NCBI GenBank assembly: GCA_023548195.1
Contig: JAJHZJ010000699.1
Location: 3,567,175-3,631,174, forward strand
DNA from: Bettongia penicillata ogilbyi
Taxonomy: Eukaryota > Chordata > Mammalia > Diprotodontia > Potoroidae
Length of the DNA: 64,000 bases
Direction: 5' to 3'
The position numbers and the translations under genes were made by a program. Below are positions 1 to 13,579 of the stretch, piece after piece. Each line of letters begins with the position of its first letter. The first letter of the stretch is position 1. Below the pieces are notes generated by a model, which was given only the letters and a program-made list of their open reading frames with translations, was not told the origin of the DNA and did not search any database.

Positions 1-738
1 CCTCTTTCCAGAAATGCTGACTATGGTGAGAAGGGGAGTGGTGGGGAACAGAAGAGGGAGGCATTATCCAGGAAGGTGTAACATGGCTTTTCCTGAGCTT
101 TTGGTGCCCAGTGGAATGAGCAGTTTCTTCCTGCTTTCCATCTTTATTTATATTTCCTTAATTTTTCTGTTCACCTCTTCTCCTGTTCTCCAAGTACAAG
201 CCTCATGTCCTCTATTAAAATTCTTTATGCCTGTGTTACCCAATCTTCTTTTTTTTAACTGCTCCTTCATCTCCACCTCTTCTTCCTTCCACCTTCAGTG
301 GTCTGGTTCTTAATCTATTGTTTAGATCTAGACATATAATAATATTTCACATTTACTTCTGAATATACTTATAATGGTTATGGACACAAAACATCCGTCC
401 CAGAATAATCTGAATTGACCCTGACCTAGGACTGTTCAGTACTAGAATAGCTGGACCTGTCTTACTCCAAATGTGTACTTTAGTGGTTGACTTTGAACCC
501 AGTGATCTTTTTTAAAAAATAGAGTGTTCTCCTCTTGCCAGAATTCCTGGTTCAGTACCCATCCAATTTGGTTATGCACAATTCAGTCATGCAAACCTAG
601 GTACAAAATACAGTGTGACAGTGCCATCTAGTGACTAGATACAACTATATTCTCTGCCTTCCAACAGAAAAGCTGTCCCTCACTACTAACTGCCATGTAT
701 TTGGAAAACGCTAGTGGTAGTTCCTAAAATAATATACC

Positions 739-797
739 TTTATAATATGATATGATATAATATAACATAATATAATATAACATAATATGATATGCCA
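739..797. repeat. AT-rich tandem repeat of ATAAT/ATGAT units
   Basis: Alternating five-base units of the types TATAA, TATGA and CATAA are repeated about ten times. Confidence 0.7.
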
Positions 798-1640
798 GTG
801 TAGAAATTCCTGGTAGCTACAAAGAATAACTTCAATTATCTATTTAAATATTAAATAAAATACATTTGATCACACTACAGGAGAATTGATAGCAATAACA
901 GTCAAGGGCTTGTTCCATTCCAAAAGGATATTAAACATAGGTGACTCTGGTCTGACCTTACTTTTAATAACCCCATTTATATGTCATTATGGCTCTCTCT
1001 GTTTGCCTCGCTTGCCCATGATTTTAATATAGTATGTAAAATCCATAAACCTGATGATTTTAAGGAGTACAATGATATTTCTGGCATAGAATCTTTTTTA
1101 TTAACGTAAGTAGACATTTTCAGTAGAGCAAAACTGTAACTAATGAGAAAAAACATGTAACGGACTCTTTCTTGCTCCCCCCCTTTTCTTTGAAGTCTAA
1201 TTGTTACTTGAGGTAAAGACTTTAAGCATTTGCTACCCTCCCAGTCCCCTCTCTTTTTTCCTTCAGAGTTCATTGTTTCTTTATTTAAAATACCTTATCT
1301 TTTTTAACTAGATTGTATATGATTTCTCTCACCAGTTTCTCATATTTGCTAAATCTCTTTTCAGTACTCATTGGTCACTTTCACCACAATAAAAAAGGTA
1401 CCGACCTTTTTAGTTTTACATACTTCAGAAATAGTTGGAATAATAAGTTTTATGCATGTAGAATTGAACAAAGACAATGGAACCAAATTTGAAGGAAAAA
1501 AATGTGAAAAACACTGACCTTTATGCCAGGATCTATAATGGAATCATACCGTGGACTGGTATTTAACACTGCCTTTTGTATTTGTTTTTCTTGATTATTT
1601 GTTTGAATGGGAACCTAGAGTTACTGTATACAGTAGCTAG

Positions 1641-1745
1641 CTCAACTCTCTCATTTTATAAATGAAAAACTAGAGCCCAGAGATCATAAACAATTTGCCC
1701 AAGGTCATTCATGCTCTAAATAGGTCTTCTGACTCTCAATCCAAA
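1641..1745 (-). repeat. MIR-like CORE-SINE fragment
   Basis: Contains diverged forms of the MIR core read in reverse: CTCATTTTATAAATGAAAAA, then GCCCAGAG, then TTTGCCCAAGGTCA. Confidence 0.6.
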
Positions 1746-1784
1746 TTTCTGAAATATCGATGCCATTTTGAAGGAAAATGTGGG

Positions 1785-3790
1785 AGATCCGAGACAAGAT
1801 GGCCAAGTAAAGATAGTGATTTGCCTGAGCTTTCCCAAACTCTCCTCCAAACAATTTTAAGATAATACATCAAAACAAATTCTGGAGGGGCAAAAGCAAC
1901 AAACAGGATGAAGTGAACAACCCAGGACAACTTAGAAGGTTTGCAGAAAAGGAGTGAGAGTGGGGCACAGCCCAGTGCAGGTTGCTCCTGGTACACGAGC
2001 AAGGAATCTTGGGGTAACCAAATCAACAACAGAGGTGGCTTCCGGAGCTCTCAGACCACAGAGGATAAGGAGGTCAGACAACTGCTCAGAAGGAGATTAC
2101 AGGGAACTCTTTGCTAGCACTGGGAACAAGGCTGCTATATTGCTCAGTCATCCAGGTCATACAGCTAGAGTAAGAAGGAGCTCTAGCAGGAACAAACCCT
2201 GATCGTAGTTCAAAGGTAGAAAAGAGTGCTTGTAGTTGCTCGTAGACAAGGCACAGATCAGGAGGTGACCACACCTCTCCTTAGGTCATACCAACTTGGA
2301 AGAACTAAAAACTTACTACCAGAAAGCAGCAGCACAAAAAAACCCCAAAAAACTCAGAATAGCATCCGCTCCATCTCAGGAGCAGAGCCCAACTTTAACA
2401 CAAAGCTAAAAATCAAGAAATAAGCTGGGAAATGAGCAACCAAGAAAAAATAAACATCCTGATCATAGAAAGTTACTATGGTGACAGGGAAGATCAAAAC
2501 CCAAAGTCAGAGGACAACAAAACCACAACTTCAAAGAAAAAGGTAAATTGGTCTCAGACCTAAAAAGAATTCCAGGAAGAGCTCAGAAAGGACTTTAAAA
2601 TTCAAATAAGAGAAGTAAAGGAAATTTTTGGGAAAAAAATGACAGTGAAGCAAGAAAATAATGTAAAAAGAGCCAGAAGTTTGGTAAAAGAGGCACAAAA
2701 ATTCACTAAAGAAAAGAATTCCTTAAATGGTAGGATTGTATAAATGGAAAAAGAGGTACAAAAGCTCACTGAGTAAAACAATTCTTTAGGAATTAGAACT
2801 GGGAAATGGAACCTAATGACTCCATGAGACATAAAGAAGCAATAAAACAAAATCAAAAGAATGAAAAAAATAGAAGAAAATTTGAACTATCACTTTGGAA
2901 AACAATTGACCTGGAAAAGAGATTGAGGAGATATAATTTAAAAATTATTGGACTAGGAACAGACAAACACCAGCACTAGCCCCATACCTCTGCATACCCA
3001 GGGGAATGGGCAGACTCCAGCTCCTAGAATTTCCCTGTGATTCAGCAAAGTGCCAGATAAACATGCAGCAATCAAAATCAAATAGTCTACCATTGGGGAG
3101 GGAGTGAGGAGAGAAAAATTTGGAACTTAAAATCACATAAAGATGAATACTAAAAATTGTCTTGATATGTAATGGGGGGGGGAAATGAAATATTATTTTT
3201 AAAAAAAGAATTATTAGACTACCTGAAAGCCATGACCAAAAAAAAGGGCCTGAACATCATCTTTCAGGAAATTATCAAGGAAAATTGCCCTGATATTCTA
3301 GAACCAAAAAGTAAAACATTGAAAGACTTGTCAATCGTCTCCTGAAAGAGAACTCAAAATGAAAACTCCTAGGAATATTATAGCCAAATTTCAGAATTCC
3401 TGGGTAAAGGAGAAAATAGTACAGGCAGCCAAAAAGAAACAAATATTTAGCAGCTTTTATATTAAGGAATCAGAGGACTTGGAATGTGATATTCTGGAAG
3501 GCAGAGGAGCTAGAACTATAATAAAGAATCACCTATCCAGAAAAACTGAGTATAATACTCTAGGGGGAAAATTGGGAATTTCATGAAATAGAGTACTTTT
3601 AAGCATTCTCGATAAAAAAGATCAGATCTGAATAGAAAATCTGACTTTCAAGTACAAGACTCAAGAGAAATCATTATGAAGTCAATAACGTTAAATTGTT
3701 TGCATTCCTACATGGGAAGATGATAACTCTGTGATAACATTACTTTGCTAACAAATCTCATATCTGTATCTGGTTTGTCAAGAAAAAAAT
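1785..3790 (+). mobile_element. degenerate L1/HAL1-like LINE (5' region and ORF1), interrupted by an insertion
   Basis: A GATGGCCAAGTAAAG-type 5' region is followed by an ORF1-like stretch. From about 2433 it reads MSNQEKINIL and continues with lysine/glutamate-rich coiled-coil sequence broken by several stops. After the insertion at 2956-3208 the coding similarity resumes: 3359-3586 encodes an open 75-residue piece with NIIAKFQNSWVKEKIVQAAK, resembling the C-terminal domain of L1 ORF1 protein. No reverse transcriptase part follows, so it is either a HAL1-type half-L1 or a truncated L1. It is dead. Confidence 0.65.
2956..3208 (+). mobile_element. short retroposed insertion with target duplication inside the L1/HAL1
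   Basis: The 13-bp host sequence AATTATTGGACTA (2943-2955) recurs as AATTATTAGACTA at 3209-3221. The insert between ends in an A-rich tail (about 3201-3208). The host L1-like sequence reads continuously across the junction once the insert is removed. The 3' part has a G8 run at about 3174-3181. The source is not identified. Confidence 0.6.
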
Positions 3791-5671
3791 TATAATTACT
3801 ATGAATGTCTATTTTAGTTGCTGAATGTCTTTATCTTGGCTATTTACAATCAAATATGTCATGTAATATACATTTGTAACACCAATGCAATGCCCAAAGC
3901 AGCCACTGTGGATATGCATGCATATTTCCAAGGTAAATTTGCAAAATATAAACTCTCTTCCTCAAAGACGAAAACAAAATATTTATACAGACACCAGAAA
4001 ACCAAATCCATCATAGTAATGAAGAAATCTATACACACTATCAGTTCAGGGAGTACTGCCATCCCCAAGACTTCCTTCCTTCAGGTCTCACCACCAACAA
4101 ACTCCCTTAGGCAAAATCACTCCCTCTGTCCCCCAGGCTAGCTGCTCTCTCTTCCATCTCTACCTCAATCACTCTCTGTTCTGCCCTTCCTACACGTGTT
4201 GGGCTAGATTCTCCCACCATGGGCTTCATGTGACTCAGGCTGTGGTCTGGGCCAAAGCTCAAAACAAGTCACATAGCCTATTAAGGGACCAGGAAGATCT
4301 TCATACTCCCTTACCATTACAGCATTCTAGCATGGGGTGCTATTTTTCCAATTCTAAAAATTCTTTCTCAGGAGAATGTCATTATTTCATACACAAAGAG
4401 AATAACTTAACATTGAATGCAAAGCCCTCAAACTTCTAAAAGAGTAAATCTTAGTATACTTGTTATTGTAAATTAAGTCCATATCGTTCCATACCTCTAA
4501 TATATAGAACAGTGTTTTCACACGTTCTACCACTTACCAGAGAGATATCTGATGAATTTTTACTGCATATTCCCTAGATCAAAGTTTTCAAATACACAAC
4601 CCACAACACGCCTGAGTATGACCCAAACCATCTATTTCACAAACTAGATAAAAATACAGTAAAATCTAGATACTATTTCATTTTAAAGCTGTCAATATGT
4701 GACCCACAGGGATCCTTATCAAATGGATTAGTTGTACCTGTTTCTATTTGGGTCTGACATTGCTGCCCTACATCATATGTCAATGTCATATTTCCTCTGT
4801 CAGATGGATAAGGAGTTTGGGAAACAGAGCATAAGCCTGACACAGAGGCATGACATTAGAAAAATCCATTTGACATGCTTGGTGGTGGGAGGGGGTGAGG
4901 AGAGGAGGGTGTGGAGGTAAGAGACTCTTTTCTTCTACCACCACCAACCAGAAGATGACCTTGTGAACTCTGAAGGATCAAAAGACTTCTCACTTACATC
5001 TGAGCAGTGTCCCCAGAACAGAAGTGGCTAGTGGCAGCCTAGGAGAAACTAGAGAGAACTCTCACGACCCTCCACTGGCCTCTCTGCCCCACCCCACCCC
5101 ATTCTAGCGAGTCCAGTCCTTTCCCCTACCGTCTAGAAAGAGTCTTACATGCCCTGGGAGTTCTATAGCTGGCCATTTCCAGCTGGGCAGGGCTACTATT
5201 TCCTCCTTTTCCTCCTCTGCCCCCCTTTTTTCTTCTTTGTCCATGTGGGGAGTCATATCCTCAAATATGGGTGCTCCGTTCAAAGGAATATAAATTTTGA
5301 TCCTTTTCAATTCACAAGGTATCTTGGGGTTTGGGGGTTAGATATTTTTTCTTCTTCTTTACTTATTCTACTTTTATTTTTAACAGGGCTGTTTGTCTCA
5401 TGTAGTTTTCGTTTATGATTTCTTAAAATACAGCTGTGGAAATAAAGTCCATTGGGATTCAAATGGAACTACGTCATTATGCCTTCAAACCCAGATCACT
5501 CTCTCACTGAGTAGCTAGTAATAGGTCCTGGCTCATTGTTTGGGGTTTTGATAGGCTCAGAGTGAGTATGTGTAACAATTATTTCTGCTCTGCCCAGAAA
5601 CTCTGAGGGTCTTCCCCTTGGAAGATTTGATTCTTTTAGGAAGTCAAACTAGACCTCAGTTCTTACCTAGT

Positions 5672-5937
5672 CATAATCACCGAATGGGTGTTGCCTCAGA
5701 CAAAGTGAGACCTGGGAAATACCTTAACTTAAAAAGGCCAGGGTCTCCCACTGCATCCTGAGCCATCATCATTCATCCTGACCTATGTCTTGCCCCTGGA
5801 TGTTGATGACTCTGGAGGAGAAAGAGAGGCAGATGACTTGGCATAACTCTGTCTCATCTAAATCCAATTCACTTGCAAGTCAAGCCATCACCCTCCTGAT
5901 GACATCCGTCCTCTTCGAAGGGCAAACAGCAGCAACA
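5672..5937 (+). mobile_element. marsupial-type SINE with LINE-derived tail, family 2
   Basis: The body has GGCCAGGGTCTCCCACTGCA, GATGACTCTGGAGGAGAAAG and CAAGTCAAGCCATCACC. The tail is CTGATGACATCC, then CTCTTCGAAGGGCAAACAGC. A second copy lies at 46816-47058. The tail matches the 3' end of the LINE at 38626-39590. Confidence 0.75.
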
Positions 5938-7123
5938 TTATATGCTTTAGGAGCTCTCTAGGCTTCCCCTTTGAGAATGAAGGCTTTATTTTCTTTTCCT
6001 TTTCTGTCTTTACTGATTTGAATTGCAAAAGGCCTTTGCAAGCATCAAACCAGGTGCTAACCAATGAGAACTTTATAAAATGATATTTGTTTGTCAAATT
6101 GTAACACTATGTATATGGAAATAGGGAAGAATGTTAATGACCATATTAGAATAGAAATTGCATCTTGTAGACTTTTTTTTTCTGGAGTCTTTTTAGTATA
6201 ATTTAAGAAGGATGATATTGAATCTCCCCAAGTCACTAGAAGGCTATCCGAGATCTGGGAATATGGTTTTTGCCAAACATATTCAGGGGGATTTGATGAA
6301 GGCAGCAAATATTAAACTTTTGGGAGAATGTAAGTGTGTAGGTCCATTGAATCAATGGATCAATCATACCAACCCTACTTAGAATGATTAACAAGATACT
6401 TTTATCAGGTGAGAACATTATTGTTGAATCCAGCAAAAGCATGAAGTGTTAACAGACTAGTTAATTAAGCTGGGCAGGATTAGAGGGGGTAAAATGATGA
6501 AGCTCCATAGGAAGTGTGTTAGGATTAGTTTAAGAGACTGAGTGATGCCCTGTGGGACTTGTATAAAGTAGTAAGGCCAAGTAGAGTCCAGTATTCCGAG
6601 CACTGGAGTTCACCTTGTGAACTTAAAGGCCATAGATCGGGGCTTCTCATTACTATCCCATCAGTGTCCCCAGAAGGAGTAGTGGTTGGTGTCCATTTCT
6701 GTACTAGGAACCTAGGAAAACTAGATACACTGAGGAAAGGCAGATTCAGGGCTATGAGGAACCAAACAGAAAACTACACCATGCCCAAGCTGAACCTCAT
6801 GAGGATGCCACAGTTACAACAGTCAGGAGCTGTGAGATCACCTCTTTGCCATTTGAGCTCTCTAAGGTTGAACCTACTTTACCCTGGATACTGTGTGTGT
6901 TTATTGGAGAGTGTGCCACATACCTTTGAGGAGAATGTTTTGTATTAATTGTTCTTACTATAATACCTTAGTAAATATCTATTTCTCAAAGCTGATTAGG
7001 CCTGGTTGGCTGAATGACTTTAATTCATAATCACGGGGGCAAGCACAATAGAAAATTAGAAAAAAATAGAAAAGTAGAAAAATAGAACAGTAGGAAATCT
7101 CTCCCAAACCCTCAAGGTTCTAC
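5938..7123. other. unassigned intron stretch, possibly an old LTR in its second half
   Basis: Nothing certain is visible. An open frame of 129 codons (6559-6948) matches no family I recognise. The sequence around it has a TATAAAG at about 6562 and several A-rich runs at 7055-7090, so an eroded LTR is possible but unproven. Confidence 0.3.
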
Positions 7124-8325
7124 TTGAAGGGAAAAGTGTTAGCTGGTCATTAGAGACCCAACTTGTTAGTGCTATTGGGATCTGAGAGAGTAAGCCTTAG
7201 AGCTTATGCTGTTTAAGTTTAAATTAAACATTTATTAGTACCTACTATGTGCTGAGAATATAAAGTGGTACTGGAAATATAAAAACAAAGCAAAGCAAGG
7301 TAATGTAGTGGATGAAATCAGGAGACATGAGTTCAAATCTTGTCCTAGACCTACTATCTTATCACCTTGGACAAATCACTAAACTTTGTCTGTCTCAGTT
7401 TCTCAGTCTATCAATTGGAGATAATGATAGCACTTCCAGGGCTTAGGACAGTGCCTAGCACATAGTAAGTACTTAATGTATGTTTGTCAATACTCAAGGA
7501 ATTTACATTCCACTGGTAGAAAAAGAGGCTGGGGTATGAAAAGATAAACATATACACAGTTAAGTAAATATCAGGAAATTTTAGGAGGGATAGCCCATTA
7601 ATAACTGGAAAAATAGAAGAAACTATTCAGAGGAGCTATATTGAGCTGAACATTGAAGGAAGATAGATTCTTAAAGGCAAAGGAGAGGAGTACTCTATAT
7701 TCCACACATGGGAAATAGATTGTACAAAGTAATGGAGGAAGTAGATACGATATCAAATTCAGGGAACATGAAAGTCCAATTTGGCTTGAAAGTAGTCTGT
7801 GAACATAATATTAAACTGCTTAATTCGATATTCCTTCTGCTCTCCAAAAACATGCTATTTGAAAGTGCCTTACATTCATTTTTTTCCAGACTTCCATCTC
7901 ATATATTACAGTGTATTGGCCTTACAGAGCAACTGGCCCAATAAATAGCTGGCTGCACAGTTAAAGACCACACAATTCTGGTTCTAGACCTCATCAGTGA
8001 AAGCCAGATGGAAACTAAATGCCCCAAGTACAAATCAAACTATATTCCTGGATGTTCGTCTTTCTCTAGTTAATTCAATGGGATGGGATAAGATAGTAGG
8101 TCTGGGATCAGATTTGAACCCATGATTCCTGATTTCATCCACTACACTACCTTGCTTTGCTTTGTTTTTATATTTCCAGTACCACTTTATATTCTCAGCA
8201 CATAGTAGGTACTAATAATGTTTAATTTAAATTTAAATAGCATAAGCTCTAAGGCTTACTCTGTCAACTCCTAGTAGCACTAACAAGTTGGGTCTCCAAT
8301 GATCAGCTAATACTTTTCCCTTCAA
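7124..8325. repeat. large inverted repeat, arms about 240 bp, spacer about 720 bp
   Basis: The left arm 7124-7363 and the reverse complement of the right arm about 8087-8325 align nearly throughout, at roughly 90 percent by eye. Examples present in both: GAGACCCAACTTGTTAGTGC, GAATATAAAGTGGTACTGGA and AAAACAAAGCAAAGCAAGGT. Only part of each arm (the GTTCAAATCT block) resembles a SINE. Confidence 0.85.
7300..7490 (+). repeat. MIR/THER1-like SINE
   Basis: Contains ATGAGTTCAAATCTTGTCCT, GTCTCAGTTTCTCAGTCTAT and the 3' block ACAGTGCCTAGCACATAGTA. It begins inside the left arm of the inverted repeat and extends into the spacer. Confidence 0.7.
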
Positions 8326-8884
8326 ACAGAAATTAGGTAAAAATTTTGGTTTCAATTCCTGTGCTGACCAATTATCTGATCTCAGTCCCATTATCACAGA
8401 AAGCATGCTTCACTGTAGTTACAAATGAATGTAAACCCCAGAAACAGGACAAATCCATTACTGGAACACGAACTCTAAGTGGAGTTTATGAGTAAGTCAT
8501 GTCTGAATAATATGAGAAGTTACCTGCCTAATACCAGAAAGTTTTAGAAGATAAAATTAGCGGCCAATAGTCTCAATGTGTTTGTCTATAAGACTAAACA
8601 ATTTGTGCTACTATTCTATATATCTTTGTTTTTCTTCACAAAGATATCTTAATCATATTCATCTTTTATTCCCATATTCATTTTAACAAAGAGGGGAAGG
8701 TTGTATAATATAGCTTGAGTAATCTTGCTATAAGCAATTTGTAATTTATTTCTCATTTAACCACCTTTAACCTTCTCCTAGTTCATAAAATAATATAATA
8801 GCTTAGGGGTAACCTTAAAAAATAATTTTAAGGCAAGTACAAATCGCCCTCAGCTGCCAAATGTTTAGATTGGTTAGCTGATAA

Positions 8885-9079
<195 letters not shown>

Positions 9080-11754
9080 TAAACTCTGTTTTGATTCACT
9101 TGTGATAAAAATAGATTTAGATTGTTCTATTCATGGGCCAAGTCACTTCAAACTAATTTCCTAATTTCTTCCTCACAAAAAACTAACATAAATTTGTCTT
9201 TTTTGCCCTTTTTCATCCTTTTCATTTCAATTTTTCACTTCATGGAGTTCCTTGTAAAACATGTTTTAAGTGGTATCTGCCATAGCCTACACATTGTCAT
9301 TTCTTTTTAGGGCCAAGACACACTATAGTTAGCTGAGAATTTATTAGCTTTTAACAGTTAAGAGGAAAATTTCAAAGATAAAAGCTTGCTAAATTTTAAG
9401 CAAACCTAGTTTGTACAGTTGTGCTAACGTGGGATGTCACATGGGATAACATCATAGTTGACTGATCTCTTTTATCAGGAACAACTTTAAATTTCTAAAC
9501 ACATAGATCTTCATGTTTCTTTTGAACTGTCCTGAGTTTTTAGGCAGCTAGGTCTCTGTCTCCAAGTTCATTTTATTATTGGCTTTTGTGGAGTTGATTT
9601 TAGTGTGTATCATCGTCATAAACATTGTTTCTTGGTAGATGCCTAAGTGCGATGATGAATGGGAACTTTGAATTCCTTAAGTGCTGGGAATGATGGAGTG
9701 ACCTGTTGTTTGGGCTTCTGAAGTCAAGAATGTCACCTCAATATGCTAGGCATGCCCCACTCTGAGCTAAGAATGTTCCTTTTCCTGTTTCAGCACTAGT
9801 ATACAGACCTAGACCTACTTCTCTAAAAAGACCTCCCCTCCCCAACCTAGATTTTTTGCCTATATGACACCCGGCAATGGTAGAGTATATCTTTTTTGAC
9901 GTAATTGTGCTCGACTGAGGCCTCATTAGCCATGAAAATATAGCTATAATCAATTATAAGATGAACAAGGGCAGCTCAGTGCCCAAATTACTAGTCCTAG
10001 TTATAAAATATAAAAAATTTGTCATAATTTATTGTAATTTGCATAGTATAAATCTACCTATTTTCAGAATTGTGGAAAAAATTATTTATCCTGCTTGGTT
10101 TACATAGCAGCTTATTTCTTATATTGTATGTCTAACATTGCATCATTACCTTTATTTTCCAAATATAGAATTGTATGATAATGTGATAATGATAACATTT
10201 GCTTAAAAGTCTTCCTAGAAAGTCTCATAACAAGATATTATTTATTAAAGTACAATTATATTTTCCACCAGTCTTCCAATTAGAAGATTCCTTTGGGTCC
10301 TTTATAGAAAAGTGTTCCTTCATCTCTGGCCTTGGATCATGTCTGAGTATGGGCTAATATACAATATTGTTGGATTAAAAACTAAATCTAAGGCTAATCT
10401 TTCTTGTATGACTAACTGCTGTATATTTGTCTTTCCTTGATTTTTCTATGTCCTGAAACCTGTCTTCCACCAATTCTATTTCCTTTCTGAACATCACAGA
10501 CTTCTGATTCTGACTCCACGGTCAAGTCTCATTGTAGAATGTAAATTTTAAAATTTGAAATTCATGGTCATTGTCATGTAAATTGTTATTAAATTCCTGT
10601 CACATGTGTAGTATGGCATAATTATACATTCCAATTAAATTACATAAACTAAGGGAAACATTAAATATAAAAAATAGACAGGTATATGAAAATTAAAGCA
10701 GTGCAGCAGTTCCTACTTTCTAACCTTGTATTCTCAAATACTATTTCCCAGGCTGACATAAATTAGCCTCTGCTTCCCATCTCACACTCCTATCCTTCTC
10801 AGCGACTTTTGTCTAATTGATATATAATTGTCTATTACATATTTTGAGAGAATATATCAGAAGAGTTTTACTTGTTTGTGGAAAATTTCACTCATCTTTT
10901 ATGAATGGTACAATTTATACTACATGGAGCTATTAAACTATTTCTATATAGTTGGCTAGACAAATTTATCTGATGCTGGGTCACAAGGTAGAATTTGAGG
11001 GAAGTGATCTTAAGATGATATTTATTTATTCGATTCAATAAACTAGCTTCTAAATGTTATGTTTATATGTCATGTGATATCTCCATGAATTTGGACAAAG
11101 AATGGACATTGTTCTCTAAAAGACTGATATAGGTATTGATATTGCCTAGACTGTACAAAACAAGTCAATTCATCTTTAAGAGAGACTTTCAATAACTTTT
11201 AATGAGCAAGTGTGATAGGACCCATCTGCTGCCAGGCAAAACCAGGTTTTACTTGATAGATATTGAGACATCCTTCAAATCTAAAGGCTCAAGTTGTTGA
11301 CAGTTGAGTACAAAATAGTTATGAATAACTTCAGGTCCTCTCTCTGATGCTTGGCTGGTGGAAAATGATGGAAACCTCAGGCAAGAAAAATTCACTCAGC
11401 TGAATCAAATAGAGGGTCCTCATTGCCTACCTTTGTTGAATACCCTTTGCTCTGGCTAAGAAAATCAATCTCCTTTAATTAACCATTGGAAGACCCACAA
11501 GCATCTCATTTTGTTCCAGTATCAAACCTAAATTTGGCGTGAGACAAGTCCTATCTAGAACGAATACATCAGAACCATCACTTCTTAACTCTCAGTTGTC
11601 TCTCAAGACAGTAATCTGAAATATTTTTTGCTCGCCAGAAAGTGCTACTTGATTTCTTTTTAATTATCTAATCAAAACATGATTTGTTTTTATGTCAGGT
11701 GTTTATTTTACTTATACAGAAATAGACTTCCACTCTTTGGTCATTTGTTTTCTT

Positions 11755-12053
11755 ATGACTGGATCTCCCTATCTCACTCAGACTGGAAATTCAGTAGCCA
11801 TTCATGGGCCTGATCCTTGGCTTGAGCCCATCACCGATCATCCCAGAAGTTTTAACTAGCTGAGTTATTGCTATCTGAGCCGGTTCATCCTTTTCTTAGC
11901 CTGGTGACCTTTGGCCCCCAGGTCACACCATATGGGTCTAGGACTTAATATGGATACCCTATTGACTTTTGATCAACTGCAACTCAGAATTCGTGATCAA
12001 CCTTATTCTCCCCCAGCTTCAGAGACTACAGCCATGTACCAGGCTTGCCCAGC
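11755..12053 (-). pseudogene. 7SL (signal recognition particle) RNA retropseudogene, full length
   Basis: Read on the minus strand, the sequence follows 7SL RNA from end to end over about 299 bp, the usual length. On the + strand one sees GAGCCGGTTCATCCTTTTCT, AGGTCACACCATATGGGTCT, AGACTACAGCCATGTACC and AGTAGCCATTCATGGGCCTG, each matching the 7SL complement with scattered changes. The RNA 5' end is at about 12053 and the 3' end at about 11755. The T-rich run just left of it (around 11746-11754) fits an eroded poly(A). The many substitutions make it a pseudogene. Confidence 0.8.
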
Positions 12054-12263
12054 CACTGTGTATGTGTTTGAATAAGTGAACACAGTACATCTTTTCCCTC
12101 CTTTCTGCTGATTTATGAAGAGGAAATATGTGCTATCCTTAAGACAAAAGAACTTTTGTCATTTGTCATTTTGTATTATTTCTCTGAAAAGGATGAAAAT
12201 GTATTCATCCTCATCTTTTTGTATTAACTTGCATTTTCTTTAAATTATCTCATTGGTGTGGGA

Positions 12264-12264
<1 letters not shown>

Positions 12265-12337
<73 letters not shown>

Positions 12338-12338
12338 T
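12265..12338. repeat. (TA)n followed by (TGTA)n
   Basis: About 24 TA units to 12312, then about six TGTA units. Confidence 0.95.
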
Positions 12339-13579
12339 AGAGATGGGTGGAGAGAAGTTTGATAATATGCCATTGCATTTGTGAAGTTTTGTACCAGAAT
12401 ATAATTCTTTCTTTGCTTACACCTAACAGGACTCCCATATTTTAATAAAAGAACACACTAGGAAACTAACATAATTGTGTTCTTTCCATAAAGTTGAAGT
12501 AATTATTTCATGCCATAATAATAAGTGTTGGCATTTTAATAGAAAGGTTCAACTTTAAACAGGGTGATTTTCTAAGTTTTAAATGGAGAAATACTGTCTA
12601 CGGAAGTATTAAATCATATTTTAGGAGAAAGAATGCAAATTTAAAATCATTTTCTTTGCATCAGGGACTTTATAATTTAGTAGCTAATGTAACAAAGTAC
12701 TTAAACAGGGTGGATAGTAATATCAGTAAGAAGTAAGATTCTCTATAGGTAAGTTGACTATCTATTTACTGTAACTTGCGTTTTAAGTTCACCTATCTTG
12801 TTTCTCCTGCACTGGTAGAGTACAGCTTGTCGTCATCAAGTTATAATATAATAGTATTAATATTATAATATCATACCAATGCTGCTCTTTGAAGGAATAT
12901 GGTTGATGATGGAAACCCAAATGTCAATCATATTTTTAAGTAGAAAAGTTGAGAAATCTCACTTTTTATTATAGCAAAATCTGCTAAAAATGAATTTTCC
13001 AAACTAAGATGTATTTATTCTATTTTGGTGTCTAATATTTCATACACAATATAGAACTTGATATTTTAAATAAGTGTCCTAATAAATTTTTAATAATAAT
13101 AAAGTAATAACAATAACAGCAATGTCTTAGAACAAAAATAAAGGTGCTATCAAAGAATTCGAATTATATGACAAAAAGAGAAAAAGACTGGTTACATGGC
13201 AAGACTGAGAGATAACAGGTAGGGGCAAGATTGAGAGATAACAGGTAGATGGCCAATATCAGTGCAAGAGTGTTCCACTGGTACTCCAAAGAGAAAGTGA
13301 AGACATTCCCCAGCATGTTGGATAGACCTCTATGGAAAATTTTTGGGAGGACATGGATAAAAGCCACGCAAGATAAGCAGACATGGATGAATTAAAATTT
13401 ACGTCCTTAGAGCGAACTTCCAAACTGATGAGATCAAAGATCCATTGAAGAGTGAATGTATGTACTCAGCTGAGTTAGGAATAAAATACCCTTAGTGTTT
13501 AGAGATTTATTTTATAAGATTAATCTGAGTCACTGCTTTTTTTTCTTTTCTACCTCCTTGTCAATTTAATGCCCTGTGG

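Noticed and set aside
1..313. 99-codon open frame at the left edge
   Set aside because: T-rich intron sequence with a low-complexity hydrophobic translation and no supporting signals.
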